Source: Desulfobacterales bacterium (GTDB lineage: Bacteria > Desulfobacterota > Desulfobulbia > Desulfobulbales > BM004). From it: a stretch of DNA of 6,111 nucleotides. Positions 1 to 5,170 of this stretch are shown piece by piece (position 1 is the stretch's first letter; each line of letters opens with the position of its first letter). The notes under the pieces are model-generated. The model ran no database searches. It had not been told where the DNA came from and worked only from the letters and a program-made list of their open reading frames with translations. The DNA lies in assembly GCA_030621655.1 (NCBI GenBank), contig JAUXHH010000101.1:1-6111 (forward strand). Direction: 5' to 3'. The position numbers and the translations under genes are program-made.

Positions 1-525
1 GTCCGGGTTGCCGAACAGGGCCTGGGCCAGCAGCACCCGCACCTTGTCACTGCCATCCAGTTCCTTCATTCTTTTCTGGCGCATCTCTTCCGAAATGCCG
101 AGGCCGTTTAACAGCACCGCGGCCTCTGCCTCTGCCTCATAGCCGTTCATTTCACCGAACGTAACCTCCAGTTCCCCGGAACGGATACCGTCTTCGTCGG
201 TAAAATCCGCCTTGGCATAGAGTGCTTCACGCTCGGCCATCACCTTGTAGAGCTTCTTGTGGCCCATGACCACGGTATTGAAAACAGTATGATCGTCAAA
301 GGCAAACTGGTCCTGGCTGAGGACCGCAATGCGTTCTCTCTTGCCCTTGCTAACATCACCCCGGTCTGCCTCAAGCTGACCTGAAAGAATCTTCAGAAAG
401 GTGGATTTGCCGGCGCCGTTGGCCCCGATAAGGCCATAGCAATTGCCAGGTGTAAACTTGATGTTGACGTCCTGGAAGATGACCCTCTTGCCATAGGCGA
501 GAGCAATATTGGATGCGGTTATCAT
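1..525 (-). CDS. ybiT: ABC-F family ATPase, YbiT-like translation factor (N-terminal part)
   Basis: The 175 residues seen are the first ATPase domain of an ABC-F protein. These are soluble tandem-ATPase proteins that bind the ribosomal E site and act on translation; they are not transporters. Walker A is at residues 34-42 (GANGAGKST), a Q-loop region at about 70-76 (SQDQFAF), and a conserved block VMGHKKLY at 86-93. The QDQFAF and MGHK words are what I associate with the E. coli YbiT subgroup rather than EttA or Uup. The first signature motif is degenerate (LDGSDKVRVLLAQAL in place of LSGGE-type), also a YbiT-like trait. Walker B, the linker and the second ATPase lie beyond the left edge; whole family members are about 530 residues. 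The ATG at 525 has a GAGGA Shine-Dalgarno 7 bases upstream. The gene lies just past the terminator of the rhlE operon, so it probably has its own promoter, which I could not place. Family assignment is firm; the subgroup is likely. Confidence 0.93.
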   Translation of the reverse strand, partial: MITASNIALAYGKRVIFQDVNIKFTPGNCYGLIGANGAGKSTFLKILSGQLEADRGDVSKGKRERIAVLSQDQFAFDDHTVFNTVVMGHKKLYKVMAEREALYAKADFTDEDGIRSGELEVTFGEMNGYEAEAEAAVLLNGLGISEEMRQKRMKELDGSDKVRVLLAQALFGNPD

Positions 526-543
526 TTTTGTGTCCTCATAATT

Positions 544-596
544 TACACAGTGCCTTAAGGTCAACTCATCTCGTCTCGATCTTAGGATGCTGTGTA
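544..596 (-). promoter_or_regulatory. Inverted repeat in the leader of the ABC-F gene
   Basis: Seven-base arms TACACAG (544-550) and CTGTGTA (590-596) are perfectly complementary and separated by 39 bases. In the minus-strand transcript the arm nearest the gene ends just before the GAGGA ribosome binding site (533-537). The repeat could fold the leader or mark an operator. The arms are short and the loop long, so chance is possible. Confidence 0.25.
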
Positions 597-598
597 TG

Positions 599-627
599 AA
601 AAAAGCCACAGGGGCGCGCCCCGTGGC
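599..627 (-). terminator. Intrinsic terminator of the rhlE-small protein operon
   Basis: Read on the minus strand, a GC-rich stem (GCCAC, GGGGCG / CGCCCC, GTGGC with one bulged base; 605-627 on the plus strand) is followed at once by six T (599-604). It lies about 55 bases after the stop of the 47-residue gene and before the ABC-F gene. It therefore ends the upstream operon and separates it from the ABC-F gene. Confidence 0.85.
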
Positions 628-682
628 ATATATTTTTCAGGGTTTTAAAAAAGAATTTAAAGCTGTTATCTGAGTGCAGGCA

Positions 683-826
683 TTAATCTTCCTGCTGAGA
701 AAGGTCCTCACTTTCCTCAACAGGCGGATTCTTTTTCTCCAGCTTGCGCAGCCTCTTTTCCTCTTTCTTCTTTTTCTTTTTTAATTCTTTCTGGCGTTTT
801 TCAAATGAATAGTTTGTTCTGGCCAA
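683..826 (-). CDS. Small Lys/Glu-rich protein, 47 aa, TTG start
   Basis: This is a 48-codon frame. It starts at TTG (826-824) with AAGGA 7 bases upstream and ends in TAA (683-685). The protein opens MARTNYSFEKRQKEL, then has a run of about six Lys, then EEKRLRKLEKKN, and ends in an acidic tail (residues 36-47, VEESEDLSQQED). Residues 8-32 look like one charged helix or short coiled coil. No membrane segment, signal or catalytic motif is present. The gene sits 65 bases after rhlE on the same strand and just before a strong terminator, so it is probably the last gene of that operon. A basic helix beside an RNA helicase suggests RNA or ribosome contact; this is inference. I have a loose memory of similar short NYSFEKRQ-type hypothetical proteins in other proteobacteria, but no named function. 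Its short length and TTG start make it easy to miss. Confidence 0.75.
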   Translation of the reverse strand: MARTNYSFEKRQKELKKKKKKEEKRLRKLEKKNPPVEESEDLSQQED

Positions 827-850
827 GAGTCTATCCTTTTTTTATGGTTT

Positions 851-866
851 AGGAGGCTAGCCTCCT
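851..866 (-). promoter_or_regulatory. Perfect 16-bp palindrome between rhlE and the small gene
   Basis: AGGAGGCTAGCCTCCT is its own reverse complement. In the minus-strand transcript it gives a six-pair stem with a CTAG loop, 25 bases after the rhlE stop and 24 bases before the TTG start of the 47-residue gene. There is no T run after it on the minus strand, so it is not a standard terminator for rhlE. Its first arm (AAGGAGG with the base before it) is a full Shine-Dalgarno word that the second arm would hide. It may be an RNA processing or stability element, or a translational control element. Confidence 0.4.
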
Positions 867-891
867 TTATTTTCGACACGGTAACATGCTT

Positions 892-2268
892 TTACGGATT
901 CAGAAACAGGTTGCCGGAGCCATCAACCATCATGGCTGCACGACTTCGCCTCTTGTGCCTGCTGCCTGCCTTGTGATGCCTGGCTTGCGGCTGTTCCTGC
1001 TTTCCTGCACCTGCAAATTTTGAAGCAGGTTTTGCACCTCTGCCAGCCGGACGCCCAGTGCGGCCTCCTGCAGGGCGACCATTTTTCTTCGCTTTATGCC
1101 ACGATTTTTTGGCAGGCCGGGCTGGAAATGGCGTGCGATCCGGAGTCTCTACCGTGAGATCTGAATCACTATTCCGCTTTATTTTTTTGCCCAGAGTCCG
1201 TTCAATCTGACTAATGATCTTCCTGTCTTCACGGCTGGCAAAGGTAAAGGCCTCGCCGGTGCATGATGCCCGGCCGGTACGACCTACCCTGTGGGTATAC
1301 GCATCCACCGTGGCAGGCACATCGTAATTGATCACATGGGAAATACCGGACACGTCAATACCGCGCGCTGCGATATCCGTGGCAACGAGGACCTTGAACT
1401 GGCCGCGCTTAAAACCGTTTAAGGCTTTCTGGCGCTTTTGCTGCGAAAGGTTGCCCTGCAATGAGGTGGCGGTATAACCGGCCTTATGCAGCTGGCGGGC
1501 CAGGCTTTCAGCCCGGTACTTGGTCCGGGTAAAAATAAGGGTTGATGCCATATCGGTCTTTGCCATGATGTCTTTCAGCAGGGTCATCTTGCGATTCTGC
1601 TCCACTGAAAAAAGCATTTGCGACACGGTGGCGGTGGGCCGGCTATGGGCAATCTGCACCCTGACCGGGTTGTCAAGAATCTCTTCGGCAAGGTGACGAA
1701 TTTCGCCGGGCATGGTGGCGGAAAACAACAGCGTCTGCTGGGTGCCGGGCAGAAAATTTAATATACGCTTGATGTCAGGCAAAAAGCCCATATCAAACAT
1801 ATGGTCCGCTTCATCAAGGACCAGATGTTCCACCTTGGTCAGGTTGAATGTCTTGTCACGCAAATGATCAAGCAGGCGGCCGGGACAGGCGACAACGATC
1901 TCAACGCCGGACCGGATCTTTTTGATCTGGGGCAGCTTGCCGACCCCGCCGTATACTGCCACACTGCGAATCCCTGTCTGGCGTGCCAGCTTGGTGATGT
2001 CGCTGTTGATCTGCTCTGCCAGTTCGCGGGTAGGCGCAACGATGAGTGTCCGTACCTTTTTGATGCGAGGGCCTTTAAGCATGCGCTGCAAAATAGGCAG
2101 GACAAAGGCTGCGGTCTTGCCGGTTCCGGTCTGGGCCAAGCCCAGGATATCACGGCCATCCAGAATTGCGGGAATCGCCTTTTCCTGGATCGGGGTTGGT
2201 GTTTCATAATTGCAGGCCCGAATACCTGCAGCAATCTTCGGATTAAAATCAAACTGTTTAAAACTCAT
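892..2268 (-). CDS. rhlE: ATP-dependent RNA helicase RhlE, DEAD-box family
   Basis: This 458-residue DEAD-box helicase unwinds short RNA duplexes with ATP and acts in the cytoplasm in ribosome assembly and RNA turnover. Motifs in order: Q motif (F6, then TPIQ 25-28), motif I AQTGTGKT (45-52), PTRELA (79-84), GG (107-108), CPGR (128-131, where TPGR is usual), DEAD (152-155), SAT (183-185), IFTRTK (245-250), ATDIAARGID (296-305) and HRVGRTGR (326-333). The core ends near residue 365. The tail (about 383-445) is rich in Lys, Arg, Gly and Pro with GRPAG twice, an RNA-binding type of extension. I chose the ATG at 2268 because the protein then begins MSFKQF, the usual RhlE opening. A frame extension to 2352 adds 28 residues with no family likeness. 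The ribosome site is weak (AGAGAGA about 4 bases upstream). The core is complete and shows no sign of damage. Confidence 0.97.
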   Translation of the reverse strand: MSFKQFDFNPKIAAGIRACNYETPTPIQEKAIPAILDGRDILGLAQTGTGKTAAFVLPILQRMLKGPRIKKVRTLIVAPTRELAEQINSDITKLARQTGIRSVAVYGGVGKLPQIKKIRSGVEIVVACPGRLLDHLRDKTFNLTKVEHLVLDEADHMFDMGFLPDIKRILNFLPGTQQTLLFSATMPGEIRHLAEEILDNPVRVQIAHSRPTATVSQMLFSVEQNRKMTLLKDIMAKTDMASTLIFTRTKYRAESLARQLHKAGYTATSLQGNLSQQKRQKALNGFKRGQFKVLVATDIAARGIDVSGISHVINYDVPATVDAYTHRVGRTGRASCTGEAFTFASREDRKIISQIERTLGKKIKRNSDSDLTVETPDRTPFPARPAKKSWHKAKKNGRPAGGRTGRPAGRGAKPASKFAGAGKQEQPQARHHKAGSRHKRRSRAAMMVDGSGNLFLNP

Positions 2269-2292
2269 TGTATCTCTCTGTATGTATTTATG

Positions 2293-2320
2293 TGGCAGAG
2301 CCGTAGGCTCTTTGGTGCCA
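2293..2320 (-). promoter_or_regulatory. Hairpin in the rhlE 5' leader
   Basis: TGGC AGAGCC (2293-2302) pairs with GGCTCT (2306-2311) and GCCA (2317-2320). This gives a ten-pair stem with a 3-base loop and a 5-base bulge. It lies about 25 bases upstream of the rhlE start, just before the weak ribosome site. Leaders of RNA helicase genes are often controlled by structure or by the helicase itself; applying that here is inference. Confidence 0.4.
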
Positions 2321-2324
2321 AATA

Positions 2325-2352
2325 TAACTAGACACCACCTGCGAAACGGCAA
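2325..2352 (-). promoter_or_regulatory. Candidate rhlE promoter (weak)
   Basis: On the minus strand TTGCCG (2352-2347) and TAGTTA (2330-2325) are 16 bases apart, a fair match to a sigma-70 promoter. It would give a leader of about 50 bases that includes the hairpin at 2293-2320. A GAAACG/CGTTTC inverted repeat (2343-2348, 2357-2362) overlaps the -35 element. Found by eye only. Confidence 0.25.
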
Positions 2353-2431
2353 TAAGCGTTTCTGCCACTGGTTTTTTTACCATCCTCATTCCGGATGATA
2401 ATTACGTAATATTTTTTGGATAAATAGAGAA

Positions 2432-2456
2432 AGCCATGTGGCTGACACGAGTGTCA
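2432..2456. repeat. Two abutting palindromes
   Basis: AGCCATGTGGCT (2432-2443) is a perfect 12-base inverted repeat whose last base is also the first of TGACACGAGTGTCA (2443-2456), an inverted repeat with six-base arms around GA. TGACAC/GTGTCA arms resemble binding sites of dimeric regulators. Position is about 175 bases upstream of rhlE and 370 upstream of the small membrane gene, so the target is unclear. Confidence 0.4.
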
Positions 2457-2733
2457 ACTCATCGGGGACCTCTGCTGTCCAGTTTAAGTGATCAGCAGAA
2501 AATTAAATAACGGCTTCTAATCTAACGGGATGAAAAAGTCTCGGAAGGAAGAACGACGCATGAAGAATTCGCCAGACACTTAGTGCACTGTTTTGTCAAG
2601 TGCGGGCCCACTATACCCGACTTTTTGCTTATTGCAACAAAATAATCCGGTGCTCCTTGAAAGCAAAGGGGTTCATTCCCGTGATTTTTATTGAGTTGTT
2701 CGCTTATTTTTTTTGCCTGGACTTCCTGTTGAT

Positions 2734-2755
2734 AATGGTTACCATTTAATAATGG
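2734..2755 (+). promoter_or_regulatory. Operator-like AATGG/CCATT cluster upstream of the nitroreductase operon
   Basis: AATGGT-T-ACCATT (2734-2746) is a 13-base palindrome, followed after TAAT by another AATGG (2751-2755). The result is three alternating half-sites in 22 bases. It lies about 70 bases before the start of the 46-residue membrane protein, in the range where promoters and operators sit. I could not fix a clear -35/-10 pair here. The regulator is unknown. Confidence 0.4.
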
Positions 2756-2824
2756 GACAAAATAAGCTACAGATTTACAAAAAATACGGCAAAGCACTTT
2801 AACTCAGTTTATGAGGTGAATATC

Positions 2825-2965
2825 ATGGCAGCTATAACAAATGAAAGACATTCTGATTTCCACTGGACACCTGTAAATCTCACCTTATCTATCATTATGG
2901 GAGTGGCAGCCACAGTGGGACTCTGGCTTTTCACCGGACTCGTGTTGGCGATTTTTCTGATATAA
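2825..2965 (+). CDS. Small single-helix membrane protein, 46 aa
   Basis: ATG at 2825 has GAGGTGA 5 bases upstream, and the frame runs 46 codons to TAA. Residues 1-17 are polar with two His (RHSDFHW, His9 and His13). Residues about 18-46 form one hydrophobic helix (NLTLSIIMGVAATVGLWLF, then TGLVLAIFLI) ending at the C terminus. There is no cleavage site typical of a secreted protein, so it is probably an inner-membrane protein with a short N-terminal tail. The stop lies 24 bases before the ferredoxin-nitroreductase start, with no terminator between, so the two are likely co-transcribed. It may anchor or recruit that soluble enzyme to the membrane; this is inference. I do not recognise the family. 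The good ribosome site and the clean tail-plus-helix layout are the reasons to call it. Confidence 0.75.
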   Translation: MAAITNERHSDFHWTPVNLTLSIIMGVAATVGLWLFTGLVLAIFLI

Positions 2966-2989
2966 CCTGAACCGGAAAAGGAGCCCCCC

Positions 2990-3808
2990 ATGGTCCAGTT
3001 TCAAATCGACGAAGAGCGCTGCATCCAATGCGGCGAATGCGCAGAAGATTGTCCTGCTGGAGTCATCAGCATGGATGACTACCCGAAAATGACCAATGAG
3101 GAGGGTTGCTACCGGTGTCAGCATTGTCTTGCCGTCTGTCCAACAGGCGCGGTGTCTGTCCTCGGCAGGGATCCTGATGCAAGCACCCTGCTGGAGAAAA
3201 ATATGCCGGATGCAGCCAGGTTGGAAACGCTGATCAAGGGCCGCAGGTCGGTGCGCCGTTACAGCGACAGGGATCTGGATAAGGCACTGATCGACGAACT
3301 TCTGCATATTGCCTCCCATGCGCCGACCGGCGTCAACGCCCAGGCTGTGCTGTTCACCGTAGTCAGGGAGGGTGCGGTCATGCAAGTCCTGCGGGAAGAA
3401 GTTATGGCAGAACTGACAAAACTGAAGGATGACGGCAAACTACCGGAGGGCATGGTCGAACAGTATATAGGCATGGCGGTCGAGATGTGGAAGAAGGAGG
3501 GCATGGATATCATTTTCAGAGGCGCACCCCACCTGCTCATTACCAGCGCCCCAAAAGATGCTCCCTGTCCGGTTCAGGACACCCATATCGCCCTGACCAC
3601 CTTCCAGCTCATGGCACATGCACGAGGCGTCGGCACGCTCTGGGATGGAATGGTCATGATGGCACTTTCCCTCATTCCCGGCCTGGCAACGAGACTCGGA
3701 ATTCCTGAAAATCACACGGTGGGGTATGCAATGGTCTTTGGTGAACCTGCGGTGGAATACCACCGGACAGTGCAACGCGGGCCGGCCAGTGTGAATATTG
3801 TAAAATGA
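2990..3808 (+). CDS. Ferredoxin-nitroreductase fusion protein (2x[4Fe-4S], FMN)
   Basis: This 272-residue protein has two parts. Residues 1-58 are a bacterial-type ferredoxin with two complete CxxCxxCxxxCP motifs (Cys 11, 14, 17, 21 and Cys 40, 43, 46, 50), which should hold two [4Fe-4S] clusters. Residues about 78-272 are a nitroreductase-like flavin domain. It has the FMN-phosphate-contacting RRSVRRY at 85-91, a SHAPTGVNAQ region near 109, GAPHLLI near 178 and a terminal GYAMVFGEP. Family members move electrons through FMN to nitro compounds, quinones, flavins or other acceptors. The fused ferredoxin suggests ferredoxin or an iron-sulfur partner as donor, as is common in strict anaerobes. 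The true substrate cannot be read from sequence. ATG at 2990 follows AAGGAG by 6 bases. It has no signal or membrane segment, so it is cytoplasmic, perhaps brought to the membrane by the 46-residue upstream protein. Confidence 0.96.
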   Translation: MVQFQIDEERCIQCGECAEDCPAGVISMDDYPKMTNEEGCYRCQHCLAVCPTGAVSVLGRDPDASTLLEKNMPDAARLETLIKGRRSVRRYSDRDLDKALIDELLHIASHAPTGVNAQAVLFTVVREGAVMQVLREEVMAELTKLKDDGKLPEGMVEQYIGMAVEMWKKEGMDIIFRGAPHLLITSAPKDAPCPVQDTHIALTTFQLMAHARGVGTLWDGMVMMALSLIPGLATRLGIPENHTVGYAMVFGEPAVEYHRTVQRGPASVNIVK

Positions 3809-3982
3809 GAGGCTAACAGTTCAAAATGAAAGAAGAAAATTGCTGTCAGTCATTTTCTCTTGACATTATTTCTCATTCTTCCTAGGCAGTTCAAATACTC
3901 TTCTGTTATATGGACCCATTGGCCCCAACTGATTGAAAGCAATTTTGATTTTGTATGAAAACCTTTAAAGATAACATTTAAG

Positions 3983-4022
3983 AGAGTTTAGTGGCAGGAA
4001 CGTTTAAATCACTACAAACTCT
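3983..4022 (+). promoter_or_regulatory. Leader stem-loop next to the ribosome site of the 4045 gene
   Basis: AGAGTTT AGTG (3983-3993) pairs with CACT and AAACTCT (4010-4022), leaving AC bulged. This is an 11-pair stem with a 16-base loop. It ends 3 bases before AAGGAGG (4026-4032), the ribosome site of the AT-rich gene, so folding could affect access to it. A TTGACA at 3860-3865 lies upstream but has no good -10 at the right distance. Otherwise 3809-4044 shows nothing I can support, and no clear terminator for the nitroreductase gene. Confidence 0.35.
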
Positions 4023-4044
4023 GGCAAGGAGGGTTAAATAGGAA

Positions 4045-4428
4045 TTGGGGAATCAAATTGTAACAATAACATTGGGTATATTATTCATATGTATGGCCGT
4101 ATTAATGCCTCCTAATGTTGTTACATTCATCGACAAGTTGTTTGTACTCTTGTTTGGTGCTGTAGTTACCTCTGTTGTTTTCATTATTAATAGCAGCCCC
4201 TCAAGCAAAATATATTTCTCCGAGCTTCATTTTAAAAGCAAACTGTCTCGGTGTTTATATGGAAGTTTAGCGGTATCTTTTTGCATTTCTGGGTTGATAC
4301 TCCCTATAATACTGCTTTTTATCAACAAGGATGAAGCTATTAACTTTATATTCTCAAGATATTGGTTCTTAATGCTTCTAGGTGTTGCTGGAGTATGCTT
4401 CCCATTAGTTTGGGCAAAAATTGAATGA
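4045..4428 (+). CDS. Unrecognised four-helix membrane protein, AT-rich, TTG start
   Basis: This 127-residue frame has four likely membrane helices at about 4-23, 29-48, 70-93 and 104-124. A polar loop (50-69) holds several Ser, Lys and aromatic residues, and a short charged link (NKDE) sits near 94-97. No catalytic or binding motif stands out. The frame opens with TTG at 4045 directly after an in-frame TAG. AAGGAGG lies 12 bases upstream, a little far. The next possible start, ATG at 4093 (residue 17), would cut the first helix. Base composition is far from the neighbours: three sampled 60-base stretches hold 21, 19 and 17 G+C, against 36 in a comparable stretch of the nitroreductase gene. 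It stands alone, with about 235 bases before and 190 after. That fits recent acquisition or a lineage-specific gene. Function unknown. Confidence 0.6.
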   Translation: MGNQIVTITLGILFICMAVLMPPNVVTFIDKLFVLLFGAVVTSVVFIINSSPSSKIYFSELHFKSKLSRCLYGSLAVSFCISGLILPIILLFINKDEAINFIFSRYWFLMLLGVAGVCFPLVWAKIE

Positions 4429-4457
4429 AACCCTACTTAAAAAAACAGGAAGAAATC

Positions 4458-4478
4458 TATATTAAAAAACTTAATATA
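4458..4478. repeat. AT-only inverted repeat after the AT-rich gene
   Basis: TATATTAA and TTAATATA form perfect eight-base arms around AAAAC, about 30 bases after the stop of the 4045 gene. The stem has no G-C pairs, so it is a poor terminator on either strand. AAAAACTTAA recurs at 4465-4474 and 4511-4520. In such AT-rich DNA chance is a real explanation. Confidence 0.25.
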
Positions 4479-4524
4479 ACTGCAACTGTGTTTAATTTCC
4501 CTCCCCTTCCAAAAACTTAACAAT

Positions 4525-4537
4525 ACATACAGTATGT
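4525..4537. repeat. 13-bp palindrome in the 3' gap of the DUF4079-like gene
   Basis: ACATAC-A-GTATGT is a perfect inverted repeat around a single base. It lies between the ends of two converging genes, so a role as operator is not expected. A TTCAC/GTGAA stem (4544-4558) follows it. Neither has a T run to make a convincing terminator for the minus-strand gene that ends at 4619. Confidence 0.25.
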
Positions 4538-4618
4538 TTTAATTTCACAGGCAGTGAAGGTGACGATATCTTATATTTAATATTCCCTCTCCGTAAATAT
4601 CACCTTTCAGCATCAGCA

Positions 4619-5047
4619 TCAAAGCACATAACGCAGGTAAGCCATAATGCCTGTGATGATCTGTGCAAATGCCAGGAAAAGGACAATAAGGTTGTTTATA
4701 CCATGGATGGCTGGAAGGAATCTGCGCTGCTTGGGGTTGAGGTATAGGAAGAGACCGGAAAAGATACCGAACAGTCCAAGTGGCAGCAGTATCATGGCAA
4801 CTGCGACATGCAGTCCCATATCAGGACTGAGTAGGTAGCGGTTAACCATAAAGAGCCCTGCAGCAATGCCGCCAAGCATGGAGATAAGCCCAATGGAACC
4901 AACAATTGCATGGCGCTTCCGGAGAAATTGCGTTGTTTTGTTGTAATGCAGGCTTTTGGTGCGCTGGAATCCCAGGTAAGCTGCATAAAAAGCCAGCAGA
5001 ATGGCACCAAACTGGGCAACTGGATGGATGCTGAGGATGAGTGTCAT
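4619..5047 (-). CDS. DUF4079-like four-helix membrane protein, probable b-type haem binder
   Basis: This 142-residue integral membrane protein has four helices at about 8-27, 47-68, 79-103 and 113-138. The layout and motifs (IHPVAQFGAILLAFYAAYLG at 7-26, RKRHAIVG at 43-50, QIITGI at 129-134) match what I know of DUF4079, a family resembling cytochrome b561 found in cyanobacteria, plants and anaerobes. One His lies at or near each helix: His8, His46, His80 and His115. That pattern fits bis-histidine haem b ligation, which would make it an electron carrier across or within the inner membrane; haem binding is inference. ATG at 5047 has a strong AGGAGG 8 bases upstream. It is divergent from the PGLGQ gene, with about 120 bases between the starts. 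No redox partner lies directly beside it on the same strand; the nitroreductase fusion is about 0.8 kb away. Confidence 0.92.
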   Translation of the reverse strand: MTLILSIHPVAQFGAILLAFYAAYLGFQRTKSLHYNKTTQFLRKRHAIVGSIGLISMLGGIAAGLFMVNRYLLSPDMGLHVAVAMILLPLGLFGIFSGLFLYLNPKQRRFLPAIHGINNLIVLFLAFAQIITGIMAYLRYVL

Positions 5048-5170
5048 ATTCTTGACCTCCTGAATCCTTTACTTTTCTTATAAGCAAAGCTCGGGTATAT
5101 TTTTTACTTTATACATTACTTTCCAGGAAAAAAGGGGCAGATTTATTTTTAAGCACGAAAAAAACACGTA
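5048..5170. promoter_or_regulatory. Divergent promoter region of the DUF4079-like and PGLGQ genes
   Basis: This AT-rich 123-base gap separates two outward-facing starts and must hold signals for both. Several TATA-like words occur (TTATAA near 5080, TATATT near 5097, TTTATACA near 5109), and TTTACTTT appears twice. No -35/-10 pair is good enough to assign. Confidence 0.4.

Larger units (their letters stand above)
2353..2824. other. Long gene-free divergent region between rhlE and the nitroreductase operon
   Basis: This is about 470 bases between two divergent operons. I find no convincing gene. The longest minus-strand frame (2522-2797) starts at GTG without a ribosome site and has no protein-like character. 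A 17-codon plus frame (2530-2583) lacks a ribosome site. The stretch does hold several small palindromes: ATTACGTAAT at 2401-2410, the pair at 2432-2456, a seven-base stem at 2471-2499 (TCTGCTG/CAGCAGA) and the cluster at 2734-2755. It is therefore probably regulatory, or a decayed gene, or an unannotated small RNA. Confidence 0.5.

Noticed and set aside
1801..2331. 176-codon plus-strand frame opposite rhlE
   Set aside because: It lies wholly antisense to the conserved helicase core and has no domain or ribosome site of its own; it is a shadow of rhlE.
2269..2352. 28-residue N-terminal extension of RhlE
   Set aside because: The added residues (starting MPFRRWC) have no family likeness and cover the leader hairpin and likely promoter; RhlE proteins normally start at MSFKQF or similar.
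2530..2583. 17-codon plus-strand frame, basic leader-peptide-like
   Set aside because: No Shine-Dalgarno and no gene close downstream that it could control.
2522..2797. 91-codon minus-strand frame in the gene-free region
   Set aside because: GTG start without a ribosome site, no recognisable motif, and it runs through the probable operator of the opposite operon. A decayed gene cannot be excluded.
2885..3385. 166-codon minus-strand frame
   Set aside because: Antisense to the microprotein and the ferredoxin part of the nitroreductase fusion, whose cysteine motifs are unmistakable on the plus strand.
3440..3775. 111-codon minus-strand frame
   Set aside because: Antisense to the flavin domain of the nitroreductase fusion; no independent support.
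3826..3885. 19-codon plus-strand frame after the nitroreductase gene
   Set aside because: No ribosome site and no protein-like character.
4559..4602. GGTG...CACC long-range inverted repeat as terminator of the DUF4079-like gene
   Set aside because: Arms are imperfect, the loop is long and no T run follows on the minus strand.
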